DNA from: an uncultured SAR86 cluster bacterium | GTDB taxonomy: Bacteria > Pseudomonadota > Gammaproteobacteria > Magnimaribacterales > TMED112 | Assembly: GCA_902619265.1 (NCBI GenBank) | Contig: CACNDL010000002.1 | Location: forward strand, 134,505 to 198,504 | Direction: 5' to 3' | Length of the DNA stretch: 64,000 nt | Shown: piece by piece, positions 44,958 to 53,829 of the stretch | How positions within the stretch are numbered: position 1 is the first letter of the stretch | Layout of the letters: every line of letters begins with the position of its first letter | Program-made: the position numbers and the translations under genes | Notes under the pieces: generated by a model | Database searches by the model: none | The model's input: the letters and a program-made list of their open reading frames with translations, nothing else | What the model was told of the DNA's origin: nothing

Positions 44958-45735
44958 ACTCAAATATCTTATCGACTTTTTGATTTCCGCCAAAGTAATC
45001 GATCTCTTTTTGATCCATTCCTTCTAAGCTTCTTTTCAAACCATCTAGCGCGTCTTGAAACTTTAAAATTGATGACAGTTTTTGAAATCTGACATTTATC
45101 GCAAATAAAGAATAATCCGGACTAATTTTACATAAAGTTTCTCTTTCAGATCTCACCACCCAGTCTTTAACCATCCCTTTAGGAAAACCTTCTGCTTTTA
45201 GGTGCATGCGGTGATCATCTCCATGTATAAACCAATTTTCTCTTAGAAAAGGTTTGTCTTGTGGGGCATTACTTATAAATTTTTCTATTGGGTTGCCAAT
45301 CTTTTCATTAAGGGTTTTTACAGGTTTGTGGATTTCTCTGAGCGATTTTCCTATTTTGGATTTGATGTTCCAATAACTAGGTGAGCAAATTGATGCTGCT
45401 ACCAACCTTTGTTCACCTCTGCATTCTATTATGCAGAGGTCATCGGGCACTGAAAGTGATATATCTGCTATTAAATCTAAATAATTTCTGTCTTTTACTT
45501 TTAATTTCTTAGCTAGCAAATCTTGCGCAGCAGCAGAATCTTGAGTTGTAGCTATGACTTCGTCATAGCGAGAAGCAAAAAGATTTTTCTTATGCGTCTT
45601 TAAATCATTTGAAATACAAACTGGGAACCATTGATTCTTTTCTACTGGTTTAAGCCCTAAACGATATTTTGCTCTACCATTGCCCCAAGGTGGATTCACC
45701 CAAAAATCATGGTCAATAGATTTTATTGAAGTCAT
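44944..45735 (-). CDS. DUF3445 heme-dependent oxidative N-demethylase-like protein
   Basis: 263 residues. The ENWFIHGDDHRMHLK segment and VRSERETLCKISPDYSLFAINVRF match the conserved DUF3445 blocks (usual form RVERQTLRRLP...FTIRTY). Characterised DUF3445 members are alpha subunits of heme-containing dimethylamine/secondary amine N-demethylases. The adjacent subunits known from dmm clusters are absent. It is divergent from an FMO-type monooxygenase, 48 bp between starts. Substrate uncertain. Confidence 0.75.
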   Translation of the reverse strand: MTSIKSIDHDFWVNPPWGNGRAKYRLGLKPVEKNQWFPVCISNDLKTHKKNLFASRYDEVIATTQDSAAAQDLLAKKLKVKDRNYLDLIADISLSVPDDLCIIECRGEQRLVAASICSPSYWNIKSKIGKSLREIHKPVKTLNEKIGNPIEKFISNAPQDKPFLRENWFIHGDDHRMHLKAEGFPKGMVKDWVVRSERETLCKISPDYSLFAINVRFQKLSSILKFQDALDGLKRSLEGMDQKEIDYFGGNQKVDKIFEFIAS

Positions 45736-45783
45736 AAATTATTTTATTATAGTGTGGTCAGTCGTACTGAAAACAATTTTAAT

Positions 45784-47070
45784 ATGAAAAAAGTAGCAGT
45801 TATTGGAGCAGGGCCATCAGGCATTGCTGCAATCAAAAATTTTAAGGATCAAGACTTCAATGTTACAGCATTTGAAAGATGTTCAGGGGTTGGTGGAAAT
45901 TGGCGCTATAATGACCCCTCAGGACACTCAAGTGTCTTTGAAACTACACATATTATTAGTTCAAAATATACCTCATTTTATGAGGACTTTCCTTTACCTA
46001 ATGATGCAGCTGATTACCCATCGCACGAGGAATTACTTACATATTTTCAAGGCTATACCGATCATTTTGATTTAGAGAAAAACATAAAATTTAATACTGA
46101 AGTCATTCACTGCTCCCAAGAAGCTAATCATATGTGGAAAATAAAATGGAAAAATTTAACAACAAATGAGGTAAAAACTGACATATTCGACGCTCTGGTG
46201 GTATGCAATGGTCATCACCATGAGCCTAGATTTCCTAAGTACCCTGGAAAGTTTTCAGGTGATTATCTACATTCTCATCAGTATAAAAAAGCATTGCCAT
46301 TTAAAGATAAGAAAGTGCTGGTTATTGGTGGAGGAAACTCTGCTTGTGATGTTGCAGTTGAAACTGCGCGTATTTCTAAAACTACAGCAATAAGTTGGAG
46401 AAGAGGTTATTACTTAATACCCAAATTTATGTTTGGATTAACCAGCGATATATTTGCTTTGAAAGCAAGATGGTTACCAAGATTTCTAAGGCTTTCATTT
46501 ATGAGGTTTATGCTTGAACTCATACAAGGAAAAAATGAGGATATAGGCTTACCAAAGGTAACCAATCATATTCTTGCAACGCATCCAACAGTAAATTCAG
46601 ATTTATATAATGCTGTAAGACACGGAAAAGTAAAGCCTAAATGTGACATAGAAAAATTTGAAGAAAAAACCGTATATTTTCAAGATGGGTCAAATGAGGA
46701 GTTTGATGCTGTAATAGCTTGCACAGGCTATAAGATTAAACATTCTTTCTTCGATAAAGACTTCATAAACTTTGAAGAAGGGCCTGTAAACCTTTTACAC
46801 AGGATGTTACCAGCAGAAATTAAAAACCTCTACTTCATAGGATTATTTCAGCCTCTTGGGTGTATCTGGCCCGGCGCAGAATTGCAATCAAAACTTGCTG
46901 CAAAGCATCTCAACGGAAAATGGAAGCCAAAAGGCAAACTTAGTGATTTAATTCAAAAAGAACTTCAAAATCCTGATGTTGAGCAAGTGGAAACTCCACG
47001 GCACACAATAACAGTTGATGATTTTTCATTCAGAGATCGTTTAAAAAAAGAACTCTCGAGAGCAAGCTAA
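45784..47070 (+). CDS. Flavin-containing monooxygenase (FMO/Tmm-like)
   Basis: 428 residues from ATG 45784; an in-frame start at 45754 would add ten residues before the FAD fold and is less likely. It has the FAD motif GAGPSG (8-13), the NADPH motif GGGNSA (about 180-185) and the FMO signature F157-S-G159-x3-H163-x3-Y167 (FSGDYLHSHQY). FMOs oxygenate soft nucleophiles such as amines and sulfides; bacterial trimethylamine monooxygenase (Tmm) has this size and motif. Tmm function is plausible but not proven. It is followed by sixA with 1 bp between. Confidence 0.85.
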   Translation: MKKVAVIGAGPSGIAAIKNFKDQDFNVTAFERCSGVGGNWRYNDPSGHSSVFETTHIISSKYTSFYEDFPLPNDAADYPSHEELLTYFQGYTDHFDLEKNIKFNTEVIHCSQEANHMWKIKWKNLTTNEVKTDIFDALVVCNGHHHEPRFPKYPGKFSGDYLHSHQYKKALPFKDKKVLVIGGGNSACDVAVETARISKTTAISWRRGYYLIPKFMFGLTSDIFALKARWLPRFLRLSFMRFMLELIQGKNEDIGLPKVTNHILATHPTVNSDLYNAVRHGKVKPKCDIEKFEEKTVYFQDGSNEEFDAVIACTGYKIKHSFFDKDFINFEEGPVNLLHRMLPAEIKNLYFIGLFQPLGCIWPGAELQSKLAAKHLNGKWKPKGKLSDLIQKELQNPDVEQVETPRHTITVDDFSFRDRLKKELSRAS

Positions 47071-47071
47071 A

Positions 47072-47554
47072 ATGAAAACAATTCATTTTTTAAGACATGC
47101 TAAATCAAGTTGGGACGATTTTGAATTGAGAGACTATGATAGGCCTTTGTCTACCAGAGGTATTCAAGATGCAGATTTAATGGGGAATTATTTCAGATCA
47201 AAAAAAATAAAATTAGATTTAGTGATTTCCAGCCCATCAAAAAGAACGACAGAAACACTTGAGCATTTTTTTCAATTTGAGAGACCTAAAGTGCAATTTG
47301 AAGAATCCATATACCATGCTACATTGGATGAGATTTTAAATGTAATTTTTTCAGTCCCTGAAGATACAGAATCTATTATGCTGGTTGGACATAATCCTTC
47401 AATGCATGAAATCACCGAATATCTGAGCAATAAATTTATAAACAAATACCCAACGTGCTGTTTAGCCTCATTAGCAGTTAATACTGAGTGGAATAAAGTC
47501 GTACGTGGTTGCGCTGATATGAATTTTCTAAAAAAACCTAGCGAGCTTCGCTAG
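47072..47554 (+). CDS. sixA: Phosphohistidine phosphatase SixA
   Basis: 160 residues, normal length. It starts with FLRHAKSSW, the histidine-phosphatase RHG-type motif of SixA, and has the second His in VGHNPSMHE. It removes phosphate from histidine in signalling proteins. It overlaps the convergent desaturase-family gene by 17 bp; a terminator lies within the shared ends. Confidence 0.9.
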   Translation: MKTIHFLRHAKSSWDDFELRDYDRPLSTRGIQDADLMGNYFRSKKIKLDLVISSPSKRTTETLEHFFQFERPKVQFEESIYHATLDEILNVIFSVPEDTESIMLVGHNPSMHEITEYLSNKFINKYPTCCLASLAVNTEWNKVVRGCADMNFLKKPSELR

Positions 47555-47556
47555 GT
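47529..47556 (-). terminator. Terminator inside the overlapping ends of two genes
   Basis: ACCTAGCGA (47536-47544) pairs perfectly with TCGCTAGGT (47548-47556) across a 3-nt loop. On the minus strand the hairpin is followed by a run of T (the A run at 47530-47536), giving a strong terminator for the desaturase-family gene. The stem lies within the coding ends of that gene and of sixA. Confidence 0.8.
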
Positions 47557-48773
47557 GATAAAACTCTATCTCTAAGAACTAGTACGGCAGATGCCAATGC
47601 AGAGAATAATGTGTAACCAATAATTATTTCTGACATGAAGTTGAAGTAACCTACGCTTATAAGTGCAAGAACAGATAAAGATCTAATGAGCTCTAGGTAG
47701 TAAACAAAAACTCTGTTTTCATACATAAAAGAGGCAAAAACCATCAAAGTTACTATGTTGAAAGAGATAAGCATTAAATCTACATATGCAATTGATGCAG
47801 AATTAAAAAGCACTCCTTGAGTATAGATGCTGACAAATACTAGGTGAGTAAAACCAAAAATTTTTGCAAATAGCGTGGTCTTTGTATCAAATTTTCTAAA
47901 TTGCGTTAAATCATTCTTCTTGATTGGGTATTTCTCAGACACGTCTGCTGGTCTCCATTTAGGCTTTGAAAACCATAGAGCAATTTTATCCCTCCATCTT
48001 TTTGTTCTCCAAGTATCTTTTATCATTTCACTCCAAACCTCTAGGTTTGCCCAGAGTGGGTTCCATGAATTCAATGGTTTTGAAGTTCCGTAAATTGGTT
48101 TTAAATCCTCTCTTTCATCAATGAAAGTTCCAAACATTCTGTCCCACAGAATGAAAACACCACCATAATTTGCATCGATGTATTCTTTATTCTGAGCATG
48201 ATGAATACGGTGATTAGAAGGGGTCACTAAGATGTAATCTAGAACGCCTAGTCTACCAATGTGTTCTGTATGTACCCAGAATTGATAAATTAGATTTAAA
48301 GCGGCAACGGTTACAAAAATCTCAACTGGAATCCCCAACAGCAGCATTGGTGTATAAAAAATCCATTTGAATAAAAAGTCTGTACCTGTTTGTCTTAAAG
48401 CAGTTGATAAGTTGAACTCTTCACCATGGTGATGAACAACATGTGAAGCCCACAGGACTTTTATTTGATGGTGTGATCTATGCAGCCAGTAATAACTTAG
48501 ATCATATAAAACAAAGGCTATCACCCATACGTAAGGGTCGTATGAAGCTAAGAAACCAAGATTGAATTGCTTCGCTATAAAAGCGTATACGAGGCCTTGT
48601 ACCCCAAGACCAAGTAGGGCAGGGTATCTACTCATTAAACCCAAACCAATGCTAGTAACAGTATCGTTTAATCTATAATTATTCCTTTTTCTTAAATATC
48701 CGTATAGAAATTCGCAGAAGATCATCAAAGTAAAAACTGGAACGACGTAAGCGATTAAATTTGAAGTATGCAT
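47538..48773 (-). CDS. Sterol desaturase/fatty acid hydroxylase superfamily protein
   Basis: 411 residues with several hydrophobic segments. The di-iron histidine clusters are HRSHH (with HxxHH pattern), HVVHHHGEEFN and NHRIHHAQN, the pattern of the ERG3/fatty acid hydroxylase family, close to alkylglycerol monooxygenase-like proteins. It probably hydroxylates or desaturates a lipid in the membrane. The stop codon is inside a terminator stem. Confidence 0.88.
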   Translation of the reverse strand: MHTSNLIAYVVPVFTLMIFCEFLYGYLRKRNNYRLNDTVTSIGLGLMSRYPALLGLGVQGLVYAFIAKQFNLGFLASYDPYVWVIAFVLYDLSYYWLHRSHHQIKVLWASHVVHHHGEEFNLSTALRQTGTDFLFKWIFYTPMLLLGIPVEIFVTVAALNLIYQFWVHTEHIGRLGVLDYILVTPSNHRIHHAQNKEYIDANYGGVFILWDRMFGTFIDEREDLKPIYGTSKPLNSWNPLWANLEVWSEMIKDTWRTKRWRDKIALWFSKPKWRPADVSEKYPIKKNDLTQFRKFDTKTTLFAKIFGFTHLVFVSIYTQGVLFNSASIAYVDLMLISFNIVTLMVFASFMYENRVFVYYLELIRSLSVLALISVGYFNFMSEIIIGYTLFSALASAVLVLRDRVLSPSEAR

Positions 48774-48842
48774 CTTTTGAACTTGGCCCTTTTTATAATT
48801 ATTACAAAGATTTAAATAGTCCCTGAGTTTATTTCAATGAAT

Positions 48843-48872
48843 ATAATATATTAGTTAATAATATTACTTCAA
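48843..48872 (-). promoter_or_regulatory. Candidate promoter for the desaturase-family gene
   Basis: On the minus strand TTGAAG (48872-48867) and TATTAT (48848-48843) are separated by 18 bp, placed about 70 bp upstream of the ATG at 48773. The match is close to sigma-70 consensus, but the region is very AT-rich. Confidence 0.35.
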
Positions 48873-48897
48873 GAATAATTATTAGAATTGATGCAAA

Positions 48898-50316
48898 TTA
48901 GGGAAGAAGTTCTTCAACTTTTTTCAAGGCTTTTACCATAGCTTTCTTCACATCAGCAGATTCTTTTTTGTCAGACGTGCCCTTTGAATAAACTAGATTC
49001 GTAAAATGTTCTTTCAACTTTTCATTCATATCAACTGATTTTTCGGTAAACCTATTTCTTAATTCCTCAAATTTAACTCGTGAAACCATCTCTTTAGGCC
49101 CAACGGGATCTAAGCCGGCGAACATTTGAAACCTAATTGCTGCTTCGTTTAAATCCATTGATTCTTTTGGTTTGCCATTCACAAATTCTGGTATTAAATC
49201 TTTTGAAATTTTATCAGAGCCATTGTCGATTAATTCCTCGAATAAGTCTTGATAAGATTTTAGTTTTTCCTGAGCTTTCTCATTTCTTTGCAACATAGCG
49301 AAATCCTTAATCGCTTTTTTGAATTTCTTCTCTTCCTGGGTCCCTTGTAGGTTTTCTAGTTCAAGGAATTTTTGTTCTGCTTCACCAGGCGACAATTTTT
49401 TGTCCCTCAAGTCTTTAATGATTGCATCCATTAAACCTCTTGATTCATCCAGTTCTTTATCTTTAATTTTTAAAAATGAATCGCATACTGTCTCAAATTT
49501 TAGATTTATCTCTGGATCAAGTTTCTTTCCTGCTGGACCTAAAGTTCTCCAATGATCTTGTAGCTCCCTTATTTTAGTTACAGCTGCGTCTATATCCTCT
49601 TTGTCTAGGGCTTCAATTTCAGCTATAACTGCCTCTTTCTTCGTTCTATTAAAGATTTCAACTTCTTCCAAGAGTTTATTGACTCCATCTCTAGACTCTT
49701 TAAATTTTTTATTTAAATCCTGAAAATCTTTATCTGGAACTGGTGCATACAGTTTCCATTTTTCATGAACTCCTTTGAGGAACATTACAATTTGAATTAC
49801 CGTTGTGTTTTCAACAGTTTTGCCTGCAGGAAAAGCATCTATGTCTTTTAGAAGAGTTAGCTTTTTATCTCTATTTTCCTCTTTCTTGGTTTCTAAAACT
49901 GCAAAATAATCTTTGCATGGAGCCCATGCCTTTTCACAGGCCTCTTTAAAAGTTGACCATTTTTCTTTACTAGCAGTCTTTCCATGCTGATCTAAGTTTT
50001 GCCATTGTTTTTGTAATGAATTAATTTTGTTAGCTAAAGATCTAGGTTCTAGTTTTTGAGCTTCTAATTTTTTAACTTCATTAATAAGCTCTGTTCTCTT
50101 GTCAGAGGTTGCGAATTCAGCCCAATCGTCATACTCCTTTGCAGTAAAGTTTAATCTTTGAAATTTATGCCTGAATTTAGACGGAATAGGTTTGCCTTTT
50201 CCAAACTGTGAATTTAGCTTGCGCAAGTCTTTCTGCGCCTTTTTTATGTGGCCTGTAGAGAATAAACTCTCTATCTCGTTTAATTGTTGATTAAGATTTA
50301 TTGCTTTGTCTCCCAC
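48898..50316 (-). CDS. DUF349 repeat protein
   Basis: 472 residues, almost entirely helical and charged. DUF349-type repeats are seen, e.g. LQKQWQNLDQHG..KEKWSTFKEACEKA, and again ELQDHWRTLGPAGKKLDPEIN, in which a Trp and an invariant Gly or Leu recur. No membrane segment or signal. Cytoplasmic function unknown; the family is widespread in Proteobacteria. It starts divergently from trpS. Confidence 0.85.
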   Translation of the reverse strand: MGDKAINLNQQLNEIESLFSTGHIKKAQKDLRKLNSQFGKGKPIPSKFRHKFQRLNFTAKEYDDWAEFATSDKRTELINEVKKLEAQKLEPRSLANKINSLQKQWQNLDQHGKTASKEKWSTFKEACEKAWAPCKDYFAVLETKKEENRDKKLTLLKDIDAFPAGKTVENTTVIQIVMFLKGVHEKWKLYAPVPDKDFQDLNKKFKESRDGVNKLLEEVEIFNRTKKEAVIAEIEALDKEDIDAAVTKIRELQDHWRTLGPAGKKLDPEINLKFETVCDSFLKIKDKELDESRGLMDAIIKDLRDKKLSPGEAEQKFLELENLQGTQEEKKFKKAIKDFAMLQRNEKAQEKLKSYQDLFEELIDNGSDKISKDLIPEFVNGKPKESMDLNEAAIRFQMFAGLDPVGPKEMVSRVKFEELRNRFTEKSVDMNEKLKEHFTNLVYSKGTSDKKESADVKKAMVKALKKVEELLP

Positions 50317-50361
50317 AAATTAGCTGAATATTATTTATAATTTCAAACAAATAGTAATTGA

Positions 50362-51357
50362 ATGAAACGGATTTTAACAGGTATAACGCCAAGTGGCTAT
50401 CCCCATTTAGGAAATTATATAGGTGCAATTAAACCTTCACTAGATCTTTTAGACGAAAAATGTGAATCATTTTTATTTATTGCAGACCTACATGCCGTCA
50501 TAAAGGTTTCTGATCCAAAGAAACTTGAGGAATTAAGTAATGCCATAGCGATGGCTTGGCTTGCTTCAGGGCTAGACCCAAATAAAACTAATTTTTATCG
50601 TCAATCAGATGTTCCAGAGATAACTGAACTCGCTTGGCTTTTGAGCTGTATTGCAGAGAAGGGCCTTTTAAATAGAGCGCACGCATACAAAGCAGCAGTA
50701 GATCAAAATAATGAAAGTGGGAAAAAAGAAATGGATGAAGGCATATCGCTAGGGCTTTTTTCATACCCATTATTGATGGCATCAGATATTTTAACGCCAA
50801 ATGCAACGCACGTGCCTGTTGGAAAAGATCAACAACAACACCTTGAAATTACGAGAGATATTGCTGAAAAATTTAATAATAAATACGGTAACTTCTTTAA
50901 TGTGCCTGAAGCGGTGATTCAAGACGAAAAAACTGTGCTTGGAACTGATGGCAGAAAAATGTCCAAAAGCTATAACAATATAATCCCTCTACTATCCACG
51001 GAAAAAGAATTAAGGAAGTCTGTTATGAAGATTGTTACAAACTCTCAGGAGCCAGGTGAAAAGAAAGAGTGGAGAGATAATACATTATTCTCAATTTATT
51101 CTAGTTTCGCCACAGAAGAAAAACAAAAAGAAATGAAAAATCTATTTGAAGACGGCATAGGGTGGGGCGATGCAAAACAAATAGTGTTTGAGGATTTAAA
51201 TGTAATGTTATTACCAATAAGAGAAAATTTTAATGAATACATCAATAATAAAAAATATATTGAGGAAATTTTAAAATCTGGGGTTGAGAAAGTTAGGGCT
51301 CAGACTGTTCCAATACTGAAAGAAGTAAAAAAATTAGTTGGAATTAGCGCACTTTAA
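50362..51357 (+). CDS. trpS: Tryptophanyl-tRNA synthetase
   Basis: 331 residues, typical length. The class I HIGH-like motif is in TPSGYPHLGNYIG (9-21) and the KMSKS motif is in GRKMSKSYNN at about 195-205. It loads tRNA-Trp with tryptophan. It is followed by a 63-bp gap, so the downstream hemH block may have its own promoter. Confidence 0.97.
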   Translation: MKRILTGITPSGYPHLGNYIGAIKPSLDLLDEKCESFLFIADLHAVIKVSDPKKLEELSNAIAMAWLASGLDPNKTNFYRQSDVPEITELAWLLSCIAEKGLLNRAHAYKAAVDQNNESGKKEMDEGISLGLFSYPLLMASDILTPNATHVPVGKDQQQHLEITRDIAEKFNNKYGNFFNVPEAVIQDEKTVLGTDGRKMSKSYNNIIPLLSTEKELRKSVMKIVTNSQEPGEKKEWRDNTLFSIYSSFATEEKQKEMKNLFEDGIGWGDAKQIVFEDLNVMLLPIRENFNEYINNKKYIEEILKSGVEKVRAQTVPILKEVKKLVGISAL

Positions 51358-51420
51358 ATATAATTATTTGCTAATAATTAATTGGATTTAGCTTAATTCA
51401 CCCGTATATACTTAATTCTA

Positions 51421-52434
51421 ATGAAAGCAAAGAAAAAAGCAGTTTTAATGATTAGTTTAGGCACTCCCGATAGCCCAGGTTGGCTTGATGTTGCGAGCTA
51501 TCTGAAACAATTTCTCAGTGATGCAAGAATTGTTAATATACCGGCGTTTTTTAGGTTCCTACTCGTTAATCTCATAATTGTGCCCTTTAGATCTTTTTCT
51601 TCCGCCAAAAGCTATAGAGAATTATGGACTGATAGAGGTTCCCCTCTTAAATATCATATGGAAGACCTAACACAAAAAGTGCAAGAAAAGCTCAAAGATA
51701 CGCATGACGTATTCTATGCAATGCGATACAAAAATCCCTCGCTGAAAGAAAAACTAAAGGAGCTTGATCATATTGGCTATGATGAAGTGGTTTTGTTTCC
51801 AGTTTTTCCCCAATATTCATCAGCTGCAAACGGATCTTTTCTTGATTACTCATTAAAACAAATCGCTAATTGGAATGTAATTCCAGCTGTTAAAACTGTT
51901 GATCAATTTTACGATAATGAAGATTTTCTTAATGCTTTTTCAGAAAACATCATGAAATTTGATTTAGATAGTTACGACAAAATAATGTTCAGCTACCATG
52001 GCCTTCCTATGAGTCAATTAAATGATGTTTACAAAGAGGGTGTGTGCGATGATCGGGATTGTGAAAATGGCGTTGAAGGAGATAATCACCATTGTTACAG
52101 AGCAACTTGCTACGAAACAACCAAACTGCTGGTAAATAAAATAAAAATTGACCCAAAAAAGACAATCACTTCTTTTCAATCAAGACTAGATTCAAAATGG
52201 GTGAAACCCTTTAGTGATAAAGTATTAGAAGAATTTGCTGATGATGGAGTCAAAAACGTTTTAGTTGTATCGCCATCATTTACTGGAGATTGTCTTGAAA
52301 CAATTATCGAAATAGGAGACGAGTATGAGGAACTTTTTCTTGAAAAAGGTGGTCAGAAACTTGATTATGTACCTTCATTAAACTCGAATGATAGCTGGGT
52401 AAAATGTATAGTTAATATAGTTAGGGAATTATAG
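51421..52434 (+). CDS. hemH: Ferrochelatase
   Basis: 337 residues. The N-terminal ISLGTPDSPGWLDVASYLKQFLSD and active-site FSYHGLPMSQL are diagnostic; the C-terminal VSPSFTGDCLETIIEI completes the family pattern. It inserts iron into protoporphyrin IX. A cysteine-rich insertion (CDDRDCENG ... HHCYRATCYETT) could bind an iron-sulfur cluster or metal, as in some bacterial ferrochelatases. It ends one base before the aldehyde dehydrogenase start, the beginning of a long overlapped block. Confidence 0.95.
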   Translation: MKAKKKAVLMISLGTPDSPGWLDVASYLKQFLSDARIVNIPAFFRFLLVNLIIVPFRSFSSAKSYRELWTDRGSPLKYHMEDLTQKVQEKLKDTHDVFYAMRYKNPSLKEKLKELDHIGYDEVVLFPVFPQYSSAANGSFLDYSLKQIANWNVIPAVKTVDQFYDNEDFLNAFSENIMKFDLDSYDKIMFSYHGLPMSQLNDVYKEGVCDDRDCENGVEGDNHHCYRATCYETTKLLVNKIKIDPKKTITSFQSRLDSKWVKPFSDKVLEEFADDGVKNVLVVSPSFTGDCLETIIEIGDEYEELFLEKGGQKLDYVPSLNSNDSWVKCIVNIVREL

Positions 52435-53829
52435 ATGAGAGAAACACTTGAATTACAAAAGAAGGCGTTCATTGAAAATGGACAACCAACTTACAATCAA
52501 AGAATAGATAGCCTCAAAAGATGCATTGCATTATTAGAAACACATGATATTCAAATTGTAGAAGCACTCAACGAAGATTATAAAAATCGCTCCGAAACAG
52601 AGATAATGACATCAGAAGTAATTCAATCTATAAGAAATCTAAATTTCACTATTAAAAATCTAAAAAAATGGATGAAACCATCTAGAAGGCCGTCATCATT
52701 TATGGCTGATCTTTTAGGTTCAAAAGCAGTCATGCAACCATCGCCACTAGGCACAGTTGGCATCATTGCACCATGGAATTTTCCAATTGGAATGGTGTTT
52801 TACCCAACTGCATCAGTACTAGCTGCTGGCAATAGATTAATGGTTAAACCTTCTGAATTCACACCAAATACTGCTAATTTGATAAAAGATGCAGTGGGAA
52901 AATACTTTGATGAATCAGAATTTGCAGTTTTTTTAGGGGGTCCAGACGTTGGTGCAGAATTTACAGCTCTTCCTCTTGATCATCTTTTGTATACGGGTAG
53001 TGGAGCCGTAGCAAAAAAAGTAGTCGCAAATGCTGCAACAAACCTCGTACCTACCACTTTAGAACTGGGTGGCAAAAGTCCAACTATAATTTCCTCTGAT
53101 GCTGATCTTAAATTGGCTGCTAAAAGAATTATGTTTGTTAAGACTTTAAATGCTGGGCAAATATGTTTATCGCCTGACTATATTATGATTAAAAAAGGGC
53201 TTGAAGAAAAATTAATAACTGAGCTTCAAGAAGTTTTTAAAACTTTTTATCCTGAGAGCAACGCGGGCGATTATACCTCTATGGTCAACGATCATCACCA
53301 TCAAAGAATGCATGACTACCTCCAGGATGCAAAAGATAAGGGAGCAAAAATTATCAATCTTGGCGAATTTGACTCAAGCGAAAATAATATTGTCACAACA
53401 AAAGTTTTATTGAATGTTAACGATGACATGAGAGTAATGAAGGAGGAAATATTTGGTCCTTTGTTACCAGTTATGGTTTATGAAGAATTGAGTGAAGCAG
53501 TGGATTATGTCAATCAACATGATCATCCACTAGGACTTTATTTCTTTGGTAACAAGAAATCTGAACAAAACTTTGTGATTAATAATACAAGATCTGGAGG
53601 GGTAACAATAAACGACGCAATGTTCCATTTAATGCAGTCTAGACTACCTTTTGGTGGGGTAGGTCCTTCTGGATATGGTCATTACCACGGACATGAGGGC
53701 TTCTTGAATTTTTCTAACTTAAGAGCAATTTACTATCAAACTAATTCAGATAGTCTTTTCGGAGCACTAAGGCCACCTAGAAGCAAACCTTTTGAAATGC
53801 TCTCAAAAGTAATGAAGAAACTCTCTTGA
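52435..53829 (+). CDS. NAD(P)-dependent aldehyde dehydrogenase (coniferyl-aldehyde type)
   Basis: 464 residues. The motif ELGGKSP with its Glu and the active-site Cys244 in NAGQICLSPDY fit the aldehyde dehydrogenase superfamily; the length and short C-terminus fit the coniferyl aldehyde/ALDH3 group. It oxidises an aldehyde to an acid. The start abuts hemH and the stop overlaps the next gene (TTGA). Role of an aldehyde dehydrogenase in an envelope operon is unclear. Confidence 0.9.
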   Translation: MRETLELQKKAFIENGQPTYNQRIDSLKRCIALLETHDIQIVEALNEDYKNRSETEIMTSEVIQSIRNLNFTIKNLKKWMKPSRRPSSFMADLLGSKAVMQPSPLGTVGIIAPWNFPIGMVFYPTASVLAAGNRLMVKPSEFTPNTANLIKDAVGKYFDESEFAVFLGGPDVGAEFTALPLDHLLYTGSGAVAKKVVANAATNLVPTTLELGGKSPTIISSDADLKLAAKRIMFVKTLNAGQICLSPDYIMIKKGLEEKLITELQEVFKTFYPESNAGDYTSMVNDHHHQRMHDYLQDAKDKGAKIINLGEFDSSENNIVTTKVLLNVNDDMRVMKEEIFGPLLPVMVYEELSEAVDYVNQHDHPLGLYFFGNKKSEQNFVINNTRSGGVTINDAMFHLMQSRLPFGGVGPSGYGHYHGHEGFLNFSNLRAIYYQTNSDSLFGALRPPRSKPFEMLSKVMKKLS

